Below are positions 1 to 7,526 of a stretch of DNA of 33,835 nucleotides, piece after piece (within the stretch, counting starts at the first letter, position 1; every line of letters begins with the position of its first letter). Both the position numbers and the translations under genes were made by a program. Source of the stretch: an uncultured Bacteroidales bacterium. Lineage in GTDB: Bacteria > Bacteroidota > Bacteroidia > Bacteroidales > Muribaculaceae. Below the pieces are notes generated by a model. The model searched no databases. It was not told where the DNA came from and was given only the letters and a program-made list of their open reading frames with translations. The DNA is taken from the NCBI GenBank assembly GCA_958418815.1, contig CATZGB010000030.1, forward strand, positions 1 to 33,835, written 5' to 3'.

Positions 1-373
1 AGTTCTGCTTTCCGTCAACCCACAGACCGTTGGCGGCCATCTCGGCGGCACGCACGTCAGACTGTATCTTGAATGTATAGGCTGTGTTGCCCGAGATATT
101 GTCAATCCAGTCGGGAGAGGTCGAGTTGTTGTCGCCCCGCTTGTTCCATTTTTTGTCAGAGTCGAGGAAGACGAAGTTGGCCTGTCCGCCGTCATGGGCG
201 AAGTAGACGCGGATTTCATCGCCGGCCTGCACTGCGGGCATATATGCGGGCTTGATCCAGAGCGCCTTTGTGGCATCGGCGCCGTTATCCGCCACGTTAT
301 ACCAGTCATCGGCCATCTGGAAGGTCAGGCCCTGGATTTCAGCCACTCCGGAGAATGTGCCCTCATCGGGATT
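1..373. repeat. Tandem duplication, copy 1
   Basis: This copy of an intragenic direct repeat matches 451-810 almost base for base, with about ten substitutions by eye. It is cut by the window edge. It holds the 13 bases (76-88) that are missing from the other copy. Confidence 0.9.
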
Positions 374-525
374 CTCGGGCTGGTCGTCAGCCACGATTTC
401 ACCTACCTTTTCGGCATGCTTGTTGTAGACAAACTCCACTTTCACCACGGAGTTCTGCTTTCCGTCAACCCACAGACCGTTGGCGGCCATCTCGGCGGCA
501 CGCACATCAGACTGTATCTTGAATG
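2..525 (-). pseudogene. Continuation of the tandem-domain gene after the frameshift, cut by window edge
   Basis: Beyond the 13-bp deletion at 525/526 the homologous reading frame is a different one from that of the 5' part, and it stays open all the way to the window edge. It encodes the end of the second domain (NGLWVDGKQNSVVKVEF), a linker rich in Glu, Asp and Pro, and a further near-identical domain (GTFSGVAEIQGLTFQ onward to GLWVDGKQNS). One correction at the deletion would join everything into a single protein of at least three domains. It is therefore either a recently broken gene or an assembly error in a near-identical repeat. The C-terminus lies outside the window, so I cannot say whether it carries a type IX tail like its neighbour. 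Confidence 0.55.
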
Positions 526-1224
526 GCCCGAGATTTTGTCAATCCAATCGGGAGAGGTTGAGTTGTTGTCGCCCCGCTTGTTCCATTTTTTGTCAGAGTC
601 GAGGAAGACGAAGTTGGCCTGTCCGCCGTCATGGGCGAAGTAGACGCGGATTTCATCGCCGGCCTGCACTGCGGGCATATATGCGGGCTTGATCCAGAGC
701 GCCTTTGTGGCATCGGCGCCGTTTTCCGCCACGTTATACCAGTCATCGGCCATCTGGAAGGTCAGACCCTGGATTTCAGCCTCTCCGGAGAATGTGCCCT
801 CATCGGGATTGGGTTCTTCGGGATCAGGCTCCTCGCCGCCGCCCTCACCCTCAATCGCGTCGATTGAGGTGATGGTGAGCTTCTTCGCCATGAGTTTGAA
901 CTTGTTTGACTTCTTGTAACCGTTGATGAAAGTCTCGGTCACGTCAAACGCCACTGAACCTGCGCCGACTGCCACATGGTAATCCTCGAAGAGAGTGGCG
1001 GTGCCATTGTCGGTGTCGATTGAAATCTTGATTTCACCCTCCACGGTGTTGGTGAAGCTTACCTTGATTTGGTCGCCCACAGACAGCGACCCCATCGCGT
1101 CATTCGAGACTTCGATTTCATTTCCCTCGAGGTTGGTCTCGCCCGACCAGAGGTTGGTCACCGCCATTATATAGACCGTGGCGGCCACGACCAATGACAG
1201 AAGTAGAGTAATACGTTTATGCAT
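442..1224 (-). CDS. Exported tandem-domain protein, 5' part up to a frameshift
   Basis: I do not recognise a named family. The N-terminus (residues 1-25) is a short basic stretch and a hydrophobic segment, consistent with an export signal. A first domain (about 26-120) begins with the pattern LWSGE, and an acidic Gly/Glu/Pro linker follows (about 124-142). A second domain starts at GTFSGEAEIQG and runs into a frameshift at position 525/526; the last 21 residues or so are out of frame and meaningless. Both domains resemble the repeated domains of the neighbouring gene at 1692-3128: each opens with W/F-x-G, has a 'VGDQI' or 'AGDEI' turn, and should end in a 'VKVEF'-like strand. The gene has its own promoter and an operator-like element shared with susC, so it probably belongs to the mannan regulon as a secreted glycan-binding protein. 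That role is inferred from context only. Confidence 0.7.
   Translation of the reverse strand: MHKRITLLLSLVVAATVYIMAVTNLWSGETNLEGNEIEVSNDAMGSLSVGDQIKVSFTNTVEGEIKISIDTDNGTATLFEDYHVAVGAGSVAFDVTETFINGYKKSNKFKLMAKKLTITSIDAIEGEGGGEEPDPEEPNPDEGTFSGEAEIQGLTFQMADDWYNVAENGADATKALWIKPAYMPAVQAGDEIRVYFAHDGGQANFVFLDSDKKWNKRGDNNSTSPDWIDKISGHSRYSLMCVPPRWPPTVCGLTESRTPW
451..810. repeat. Tandem duplication, copy 2, with 13-bp deletion
   Basis: Second copy of the direct repeat, encoding one domain of the exported protein. It lacks 13 bp between 525 and 526 relative to copy 1, so the offset between the copies changes from 450 to 437. A single G at each breakpoint is the only microhomology I see. Confidence 0.9.
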
Positions 1225-1416
1225 AGTTTTGAAGTTAGTTTGTTTCGGAGAGCGGCAGGTCAGGCCGTTGTTGCCGAAAGGTTAAAGATAGATTTGGTAT
1301 AGTCAGGTTTTTTAGTCTTGTCAGCGAGAGCAGCGTCGGCAGGCGGTTTGGTGTCTTTTTGCGGTCAATGTTTTTGACTGGCTGATACTGTTCTTGTCGA
1401 GGATTTGTTTGTGATA

Positions 1417-1461
1417 CAAAATTAATATATGTCAAACCGATAACCAGATACTATTTTATCC
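1417..1461 (-). promoter_or_regulatory. Promoter -7 box plus shared PUL operator
   Basis: On the minus strand TAATTTTG (1417-1424) matches the Bacteroidetes -7 consensus TAnnTTTG. Upstream of it lies the element read on the plus strand as CCGATAA (1437-1443) then GATACTATTTTATCC (1447-1461). GATAC starts exactly 30 nt from the C that begins the plus-strand complement of the -7 box, the same as at 3286 and 16696. The leader to the ATG would be about 185 nt. The rest of 1225-1691 holds the leader, this promoter and the terminator of the preceding gene; I see no gene there. Confidence 0.55.
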
Positions 1462-1587
1462 GAAACCATGCCGATTTCGACAAAATACACCCAATCGGCT
1501 GACCATCACCCGAAATGACATCATAACAGGCGATTTTTTTCGGGCCAGCAGACAGCGACAGGCCATGCACCGCCGGCTGAAAAAAGA

Positions 1588-1623
1588 ATCCGGGAGATGG
1601 CCGACAATGGCCGTCTCCCGGAT
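1588..1623 (-). terminator. Strong intrinsic terminator
   Basis: A perfect 10-bp outer stem (ATCCGGGAGA with TCTCCCGGAT) continues through a G-T wobble into a GGCC/GGCC inner stem with a 6-nt loop. On the minus strand it is followed by TTCTTTTTT. It ends the transcript of the gene at 1692-3128. Confidence 0.85.
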
Positions 1624-1691
1624 GTGGATTGTCTAAGTAAGGGAGAGGAGGAAGTCTTTATGAGTTAGTTTGCGGATTTTTGCGTACAGGC

Positions 1692-3128
1692 TTATTTGGC
1701 GACTTTCACCACCTTGTTGCCCTGACGGAGGATGTAGATGCGACCCTGGGTCATCTCGCTCACGCGACGGCCGTCGATGGTGTAAATCTCAACGGGAGCG
1801 TTGAAGTCGATGGCGGTGTCGACAGCCACATTCTCCACGCCCGACGAACCCTTCTTGACGAGTTCGACTTTGACGAGGGTGGCAGCCTGGCCCTTCACGA
1901 AGAAACCGCGTGTGGGGAGGGTCTCCAGCTCGGTGTAGTCGGTGTCGGCGATGGGAGAGTCAGTGATTTCGTAGCTGTACACGCCGTTGGAGGGGATGGG
2001 ATCGTATTCAACCATAGGGGTCCATGCCCAATCGGGACCGACCTTCACGTCAATCTGAATCTGGGCGGGAGCGTCGTCGGTGCCCTGGAGGTCTTTGTAG
2101 GTGAAGACGAGCTTGTCACCCACGGCGAGGCCAGCCATAGCGGCGGCCACCTTGTCGGTCCAGTTGGTCGACTCGCAGTCGAGTGAGAGCATGCCTTTCC
2201 AGGCGCCCATCACCTCTTCACCTTCCCAGAGGGCTTCGCCGCCGGTAACGGGAGGCTCGGGATCATCGCCGCCCTGGTTGCCGCCTTTGGACACGACCTC
2301 AACCTTGACGAGGGTAGCGTTCTGGCCCTTGACAGCGAAACCGCGCTGTGAGAGCATCTCGAGGTCGGTGTAGTCACCCACGGGCTCATCCTTGATGGTG
2401 TAGGTGTATTTGCCGGCGAGGATGGGGTCTGCGTCGATGATTGTGGTCCAGGTCCAGGCGTTGTCGAGGCCGAAGGAGTTGAGCTGGATCTGGGCGGAAG
2501 CAGCGTCAGCGTTCTCATAGTAGAACACCAGCTTGTCGCCAGCCTTGAGGCCGCCCATGACGGTCTTGTTCCACTGCGCGTTTTCGGGGATGTTCTTGTA
2601 TTCAAGCATGCCCTTCCAGCTGCCCATCTCTACGGAGCCGGTCCATACGGCGTTGCCGGTAGTGGGGGTCACGTCGCCGCCGCCAGCCTTGACGAGCTCA
2701 ACCTTGTTGAGGGTGGCGTTCTGGCCCTTCACGAAGAAGCCGCGGCCGGGGAGGGTCTCCAGCTCGGTGTAGTCGGTGTCGGCGATGATGCCGTCGGTGA
2801 TTTCATAGGTGTAAACGCCGTCAGCGGGGATATTGTCATACTCGACCATTGGGGTCCAAGTCCATGCGTTGCCCACCTTCACGTCAATCTGAATCTGGCC
2901 GGGAGCCTCATCGTCGGTGGAGACATCTGTGTATGTGAAAACCAGCTTGTCACCCACGGCGAGATCGGCCATAGCTGAAGCGACCTCGGGGGTCCAGTTG
3001 GTAGACTCACAGTCGAGGGAGAGCATGCCTTTCCAGCTGCCCATCACCTCTTCACCTTCCCAAAGGACGGTGGCGTTTGCCGACATGGCGAGACCAGCGG
3101 CGGCGAGAAGAGTAAAAATCTTATTCAT
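1692..3128 (-). CDS. Secreted protein with three tandem domains and a type IX sorting-like tail
   Basis: 478 residues. A signal peptide (1-19, ending SANA) is followed by three copies of one domain: about 20-147, 159-281 and 298-425, joined by Gly/Pro/Thr linkers. Each copy starts W-x-G and then M-G-S/A-W-K-G-M-L, has a 'GDKLVF' turn and an aromatic 'WTWT' or 'WAWT' patch, and ends F-x-V-K-G-Q-x-A-T-L-x-K-V-E. Copies 1 and 3 are about four-fifths identical by eye; copy 2 is more diverged. The last 43 residues (IYTIDGRRV, then IYILRQGNKVVKV) look like a type IX secretion type A sorting domain. No catalytic motif is seen. The aromatic patches, the export signals and the mannan-operon operator suggest a surface or extracellular glycan-binding protein, but the ligand is inferred from context. 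It has its own promoter and terminator. Confidence 0.8.
   Translation of the reverse strand: MNKIFTLLAAAGLAMSANATVLWEGEEVMGSWKGMLSLDCESTNWTPEVASAMADLAVGDKLVFTYTDVSTDDEAPGQIQIDVKVGNAWTWTPMVEYDNIPADGVYTYEITDGIIADTDYTELETLPGRGFFVKGQNATLNKVELVKAGGGDVTPTTGNAVWTGSVEMGSWKGMLEYKNIPENAQWNKTVMGGLKAGDKLVFYYENADAASAQIQLNSFGLDNAWTWTTIIDADPILAGKYTYTIKDEPVGDYTDLEMLSQRGFAVKGQNATLVKVEVVSKGGNQGGDDPEPPVTGGEALWEGEEVMGAWKGMLSLDCESTNWTDKVAAAMAGLAVGDKLVFTYKDLQGTDDAPAQIQIDVKVGPDWAWTPMVEYDPIPSNGVYSYEITDSPIADTDYTELETLPTRGFFVKGQAATLVKVELVKKGSSGVENVAVDTAIDFNAPVEIYTIDGRRVSEMTQGRIYILRQGNKVVKVAK
1854..3071 (-). repeat. Three tandem domain-encoding repeats
   Basis: The repeat units span about 2688-3071 (first domain), 2286-2654 (second) and 1854-2237 (third). 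The first and third are also close at the DNA level, while the middle one has diverged. Confidence 0.8.
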
Positions 3129-3255
3129 TTGAGATTGTTGAAAAGAGTTAGTTATTTAAGGTATATGTTCAGTTTTTCACTGTCGCTTTCAAGCGTCTTT
3201 CCGGCATGTCATGAATGGGGAAATGTTTTCATGGCTCAAAAGTCGTTGACACTTG

Positions 3256-3300
3256 CAAAGTTACAACTTAAACATCCCGATAATTGATACAATTTTGCCC
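3256..3300 (-). promoter_or_regulatory. Promoter -7 box plus shared PUL operator
   Basis: TAACTTTG on the minus strand (3256-3263) is a perfect -7 match. The plus strand upstream reads CCGATAA (3277-3283) and GATACAATTTTGCC (3286-3299), with GATAC at the same offset from the -7 box as in the promoters at 1417 and 16666. The leader is about 120 nt. The stretch 3129-3448 holds this promoter and the terminator at 3351; no gene is seen. Confidence 0.65.
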
Positions 3301-3350
3301 GTTTCCGATACGATTTCAACATTCTTGGAAAAATCATCAGCCCCGATGTC

Positions 3351-3379
3351 AAAAAACGCCTCCCAAGGAGACGTTTTTT
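3351..3379 (-). terminator. Intrinsic terminator of the mannan operon
   Basis: A 13-bp stem with one mismatch (AAAAAACGCCTCC with GGAGACGTTTTTT) and a CAA loop lies 70 nt past the epimerase stop codon. A-run and T-run flank it on both strands, so it could also act in the other direction. Confidence 0.8.
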
Positions 3380-3448
3380 GCGTGAAATGACACTATGTGG
3401 TGGCCAACTGCCATAATTGCCCGCAGGGAGCAACGGGGCGCGCCCGGT

Positions 3449-4675
3449 TCACTCGGCAGAAAGCGTCTCGATGACCTCCAGGCACATACGGGAGTTGTGG
3501 TAGGGGCATTTCCAAAAACCGGCCTTGTCGTCGCGACGGTTGATGTCCCCGCCGGGGAAACGGCTCCAGTACCATTCACCGCCATTGTGGTCGACAAGGT
3601 TGTCTTTTATCCAGCACCATGACCGCCAGGCCTTGTCGATGGCCAGGTCAACGCCGTGGTGCTTGTAGAGGTAGACAAGCCCGACCACATCCTCGGCCTG
3701 CACCCACCAGTGGCGCTCCAGGTCGAGACGGCCGTCGCCAAACCGCTCGTAGGCCATCCAGCCCTCGTCTGAACGTCCCTCGAGCGCGGCGTTGGCTATC
3801 GCAAGGCAATGGCGTTTTGTCTTCTCATACAGGGTCGAGACCTCAGCCTGGCATCCCTCTCCGGGATTGGCGAGCAGCACCCCCGCGGCTTCCAACAGCA
3901 GCCATGAAGCCTCGATGTCATGGCCGTAGGAGATGTTGGCGTCATGGCGCACCCATTGCTCGTCGAAGAAAAGCCCCAGGTGGGAGGTGGCCTTGTCTTC
4001 CATCACGTCGAGGAATATGCGCAGCAGGTCGACGATGGCCTCGCGCAGCGACGCGTCGGGCCACACGCGGTAGAGGTTGGTGTATGGTTCGAGAATATGG
4101 AGATGGGTGTTCATCGTCTTCTTCTCGTTTGCGTCCTTGTCAGAGAGGCGCATGTCAGAGATTTCCTGCCAGTCGCGGGTGAAAGCCTCGATGTAGCCTC
4201 CGCCATTCTCTTTACTGTCGCGGGCCTTCGACTCCAGATCGCGGAAAAGCCCTTTGGCGATTTCAAGGGCCTCCTCGGAGGCTGTGGCGCGGCAATACTC
4301 GCTCAGCCCATAGATGGCGAAGCCGATTGCGTAAGACTGCTTCTTGGTGTCGAGCGGGGCCCCGGCGGCATCGACCGACCAGTAGACGCCCCCCATCTCC
4401 CGGTCGAGGAAATGGTCGCGCAGGTACTCATATGCGCGTGTGGCGGCGGCGAGATACTGCGGGTCGCGAATGACGCGGTAGGCGGCAGAGAATGTCCAGA
4501 GCAGGCGGCCATTGAGTATCGCCCCTTTGGGGGCTTCGTGGTCGGGGATGTCATCGCCGTCGATGCGGCCGAGGAATCCGCCGCGAGGATCGGCCATGCG
4601 GTCGATCCAGAACGGCAATATGTTGCTTGTCAGGTTCTCGCGGAGGTCTGAGACAAGGTTTTCAGCAAGGGTCAT
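3449..4675 (-). CDS. Mannobiose / cellobiose 2-epimerase (AGE family)
   Basis: 408 residues, no signal peptide, so cytoplasmic. It belongs to the N-acylglucosamine 2-epimerase superfamily, an (alpha/alpha)6 barrel. Visible family motifs are NGRLLWTFSAAYR (55-67), NTHLHILEPYTNLYR (189-203, His191), SYGHDIEASWLL (249-260, His252), HWWVQAEDVVG (322-332) and GFWKCPYHNSRM (386-397, His393). These His residues match those that do the proton transfer and substrate binding in characterised epimerases. Between a transporter and terminator, in one operon with GH26 and GH130 genes, its likely job is converting beta-1,4-mannobiose into 4-O-beta-mannosyl-glucose, the substrate of the GH130 enzyme. It is the last gene of the operon, 51 nt after the transporter. 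Mannobiose versus cellobiose preference cannot be read from the sequence; context favours mannobiose. Confidence 0.9.
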   Translation of the reverse strand: MTLAENLVSDLRENLTSNILPFWIDRMADPRGGFLGRIDGDDIPDHEAPKGAILNGRLLWTFSAAYRVIRDPQYLAAATRAYEYLRDHFLDREMGGVYWSVDAAGAPLDTKKQSYAIGFAIYGLSEYCRATASEEALEIAKGLFRDLESKARDSKENGGGYIEAFTRDWQEISDMRLSDKDANEKKTMNTHLHILEPYTNLYRVWPDASLREAIVDLLRIFLDVMEDKATSHLGLFFDEQWVRHDANISYGHDIEASWLLLEAAGVLLANPGEGCQAEVSTLYEKTKRHCLAIANAALEGRSDEGWMAYERFGDGRLDLERHWWVQAEDVVGLVYLYKHHGVDLAIDKAWRSWCWIKDNLVDHNGGEWYWSRFPGGDINRRDDKAGFWKCPYHNSRMCLEVIETLSAE

Positions 4676-4726
4676 CTTTATGGGATTGGTTTACTGGTGG
4701 GGTTTCTGTTGATTGGTCGCCAAGGC

Positions 4727-6196
4727 TCACGCCTCGCCGGTGACGCACAGGTCAGAGGCGGCCTGCTCGCCGGAATCGGCGGTGGAGGTGTCGGCCTGCC
4801 CCTCGCCACGGCGTTTGCGCAGGTCGCGGTCAATCTCCTCCATGCGCGATGTGGTCAGGGGGTAGAAGATGAGGATGAACGCGCCGAAGAGGGCCACGGC
4901 GGCTGGTATGTAGCTCATCAGGTAGCGCAATCCGTCGAGGGCAGCCGCGCTCTGGGTGATATGCGTCCCCGAGTCAAGCTCATAGGTCACGTAGCCGAAG
5001 GCGGCCAGCAGCCACAGCGCGCCCGAACCGCCGAAGGCCGAACCGAATTTCTGGGCCATTGAGGCCGATGAGAAAATCAGGCCGGTCGAGGCGGTGTTGT
5101 ATTTCTGCTCGGAGTAATCCGAGACATCGGCATACATCGACCATACAAGCGGCGACACGATGCCGGTGCATATCGAGATCAGCACCTGCAGCACGAGCAT
5201 CATCCAGTAGCCGGCGGTGGTATCAAGCGGGATGTAGAAGAAGGCCACGGAGAGGATGGCCAGCAGGATGTTGATGGCCATGAAAGCGTTTTTCTTGCCG
5301 AGCGCGCCGACGATGGGCACGGTGATCATGACTCCCACCATGTTGAACAGCTCGCCGATGGCCAGGAACAGCCCGGCGAAGAAGGCAAACGACAGGCCGA
5401 AGATGGCCAGGGTGGCGTCGGGCGACACCAGGTCGGCGAAATAGAAGGCGACGGTGGAGCCGCGCACGGTGTTGAAGAGGTTGGTCGACAGCGCCGCCCC
5501 GATCAGCAGCCACCACGGGCCGTTGCGCAGGAGCTTGGAGAGGTCAGAGCCTACCGAAACCTCCGACTTGGTGTTGACCCGCTCGCGGGTCATCTTGAAG
5601 CAGAGGAAGAAGAGCAACGCGCAGGCAATGGCGATCACTATCATGGCCCACTGCCATCCTCCGGCAGCCGACATGCCCAGCGAGTTCTGGAAGAGGTTGC
5701 AGAGGGGCTCCCAGGCCGCCAGGGCTATGAACGAGCCGCCATAGGCGAAGAACATCCTGTATGACGAGAAGACGGTCTTCTCGGCGGAGTCGGGGGTGAT
5801 GACCCCGAGCATGGCTCCATAGGGCACATTGATGCCGGTGTAGACCGTCATCATCATTATGTAGGTGACATAGGCCCAGACAAGCTTGCCGCTCTGCGAG
5901 AAATCGGGAGTGGAGAAGAGCAGGATGCCGCAGACGGCGAAGGGGATGGCGAACCACAGGACGTAGGGGCGGTATTTGCCCCAGCGCGTCTGGGTGCGGT
6001 CGGCGATGATACCCATCATCGGGTCAGAGACGGCGTCCCAGATGCGGGTCACCAGAAACAGCACGGCGGCGTGGGCCAGCCCTATGCCGAAGATGTGGGC
6101 ATAGAAAAACGGAAGATAATATGAGAATATCTTCCAGAACATCGACGAGGCCATGTCGCCGAAGCCGTAACCTATCTTGTCTTTCAATGAAGCCAT
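4727..6196 (-). CDS. GPH-family sugar:cation symporter
   Basis: 489 residues with about twelve hydrophobic segments, an inner-membrane transporter of the glycoside-pentoside-hexuronide group within the major facilitator superfamily. The N-terminal block KIGYGFGDMASSMFW (6-20) and the loop between helices 2 and 3 (WDAVSDPMMG then RTQTRWGKYRPY) are typical for the group. The C-terminus is a short hydrophilic tail with Arg/Lys followed by acidic residues. Placed between the GH130 phosphorylase and the epimerase, it probably brings mannobiose or short manno-oligosaccharides from the periplasm into the cytoplasm by cation symport. A large inverted repeat in the 101-nt gap upstream may set its level relative to the genes before it. 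Substrate is inferred from the locus; other beta-linked disaccharides are possible. Confidence 0.88.
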   Translation of the reverse strand: MASLKDKIGYGFGDMASSMFWKIFSYYLPFFYAHIFGIGLAHAAVLFLVTRIWDAVSDPMMGIIADRTQTRWGKYRPYVLWFAIPFAVCGILLFSTPDFSQSGKLVWAYVTYIMMMTVYTGINVPYGAMLGVITPDSAEKTVFSSYRMFFAYGGSFIALAAWEPLCNLFQNSLGMSAAGGWQWAMIVIAIACALLFFLCFKMTRERVNTKSEVSVGSDLSKLLRNGPWWLLIGAALSTNLFNTVRGSTVAFYFADLVSPDATLAIFGLSFAFFAGLFLAIGELFNMVGVMITVPIVGALGKKNAFMAINILLAILSVAFFYIPLDTTAGYWMMLVLQVLISICTGIVSPLVWSMYADVSDYSEQKYNTASTGLIFSSASMAQKFGSAFGGSGALWLLAAFGYVTYELDSGTHITQSAAALDGLRYLMSYIPAAVALFGAFILIFYPLTTSRMEEIDRDLRKRRGEGQADTSTADSGEQAASDLCVTGEA

Positions 6197-6225
6197 GGTA
6201 AAGATTCGTGTGGGGGGATGTCAAC

Positions 6226-6286
6226 CCCGCAGCCCATGGCCCACGGTCATCCGTCAGGATGCCAGCCGTGAGCCATGGACCGCGGG
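6226..6286 (-). promoter_or_regulatory. Long intercistronic inverted repeat
   Basis: CCCGC (6226-6230) pairs with GCGGG (6282-6286). Further in, CCATGGCCCACGG pairs with CCGTGAGCCATGG with one mismatch, and then ATCC with GGAT across a bulge. It has no T-tract on the minus strand, so it looks like an mRNA stabiliser, processing site or attenuator between the GH130 and transporter genes rather than a full terminator. Confidence 0.6.
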
Positions 6287-6297
6287 ATGAGGATTGA

Positions 6298-7461
6298 TTA
6301 TTTGAGTTGGAGGTTGGCGTCGATGAGACGGTTGAGGGTCTTGACAGACTCCCCGGTGGAGAGGCCGTCGGAGGGGGTGTTCATGCAGTAGTCGACGAGA
6401 CGGTCGATGGTCGAGGTGGCCACATGCATGCGGGTGTCGGAGGAGGCGTAGTAGATGAACACCTTGCCATCCTCGTCGGCAATCCAGCCGTTGGTGAACA
6501 ACACGTTCATCACGTCGCCGATATACTCGTCGCCGACCGGGGCCATCAGGTAGCCGCCGGGGGTGTAGATCGGCCTCCACGGCTCGTCGAGGGCGGTCAT
6601 GTACATGTAAAGCACATAACGCAGGCCTGAGGCGCAGCCGCGCACGCCGTGGGCCAGGTGGAGCCATCCCTTGGGGGTCTTGATGGGATGGGGACCCTCG
6701 CCGTTCTTCACCTCCTTGATGGTGTGGTAATAGCGGGTGTCGACGATGATCTCAGACTCGACAACGGCGTTGGTCATGTCGTCGACCAGCGCCCAGCCGA
6801 TGCCGCCGCCGCTGCCGGCGTCGATGAAGCCGTCCTGGGGACGGGTGTAGAGGGCATACTTGCCGTTGACAAACTCGGGATGCAGCACCACGTTGCGCTG
6901 CTGGCTCTTGGCCTTGAGGTCGGGCAGACGCTCCCAGTTGACCAGGTCCTTGGTGCGGGCGATGCCACAGGTCGCTGTGGCGGCCGAGAGGTTGCCCGGC
7001 TCGTTGTCGTCATGACGCTCGACGCAGAAGAGGCCGTAAATCCAGCCATCCTCGTGGCGGGTGAGGCGCATGTCGTAGATGTTCACTCCGGGGATGTCAT
7101 CCTCGGGCATGGTGATGGGATGGTCCCAGAAGCGGAAGTTGTCAACTCCGTTGGGGCTTTCGGCCACGGCGAAGAATGACTTGCGGTCAGAACCCTCGAC
7201 GCGCACCACCAGCACATACTTGCCGTTCCATTTGATGGCTCCGGAATTGAGGGTGGCGTTCACGCCGATGCGCTCCATGAAGAAGGGGTTGGTGGCGCGG
7301 TTGTAGTCATATTTCCAGAAGGGAGGCACCATCGCCGCCGTGATGACGGGATTCTTGTAACGGCAGAATATGCCGTTGCCTTCGACAGCCTCGTTGGGCT
7401 GGGTGACTAGAGCCTCGTATTCTTTTTCAACTAAAGCTTTGCGCTGATCAAAGTCAAGCAT
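6298..7461 (-). CDS. 4-O-beta-D-mannosyl-D-glucose phosphorylase (GH130)
   Basis: 387 residues without a signal peptide, so cytoplasmic. It is a five-bladed propeller enzyme of family GH130, closest in motif layout to the mannosylglucose phosphorylases (subfamily 1). Visible features are NPVITAAMVPPFWK (37-50), ATNPFFMERIGVNAT (56-70), the catalytic-acid segment NIYDMRL (127-133, Asp130), RNVVLHPEFVNGKY and GWLHLAHGVRG. The last two supply substrate and phosphate contacts in the family. It would split mannosyl-glucose with phosphate into mannose-1-phosphate and glucose, completing the epimerase-phosphorylase route for mannobiose. A mannobiose or longer-chain phosphorylase of GH130 subfamily 2 is the main alternative, but the epimerase in the same operon argues for the mannosyl-glucose enzyme. 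The start has no rival Met nearby. Confidence 0.9.
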   Translation of the reverse strand: MLDFDQRKALVEKEYEALVTQPNEAVEGNGIFCRYKNPVITAAMVPPFWKYDYNRATNPFFMERIGVNATLNSGAIKWNGKYVLVVRVEGSDRKSFFAVAESPNGVDNFRFWDHPITMPEDDIPGVNIYDMRLTRHEDGWIYGLFCVERHDDNEPGNLSAATATCGIARTKDLVNWERLPDLKAKSQQRNVVLHPEFVNGKYALYTRPQDGFIDAGSGGGIGWALVDDMTNAVVESEIIVDTRYYHTIKEVKNGEGPHPIKTPKGWLHLAHGVRGCASGLRYVLYMYMTALDEPWRPIYTPGGYLMAPVGDEYIGDVMNVLFTNGWIADEDGKVFIYYASSDTRMHVATSTIDRLVDYCMNTPSDGLSTGESVKTLNRLIDANLQLK

Positions 7462-7526
7462 ATCGGTGAGTCAGTTTTGGGGGTAATTGCTTAGTAAGAA
7501 AGTTAAAATTCAGCAGTGTGACACCG

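Noticed and set aside
7462..7526. TAACTTTC on the minus strand as a promoter before the GH130 gene
   Set aside because: One base off the -7 consensus at the key final position, with no -33 box; the gene fits the operon by spacing.
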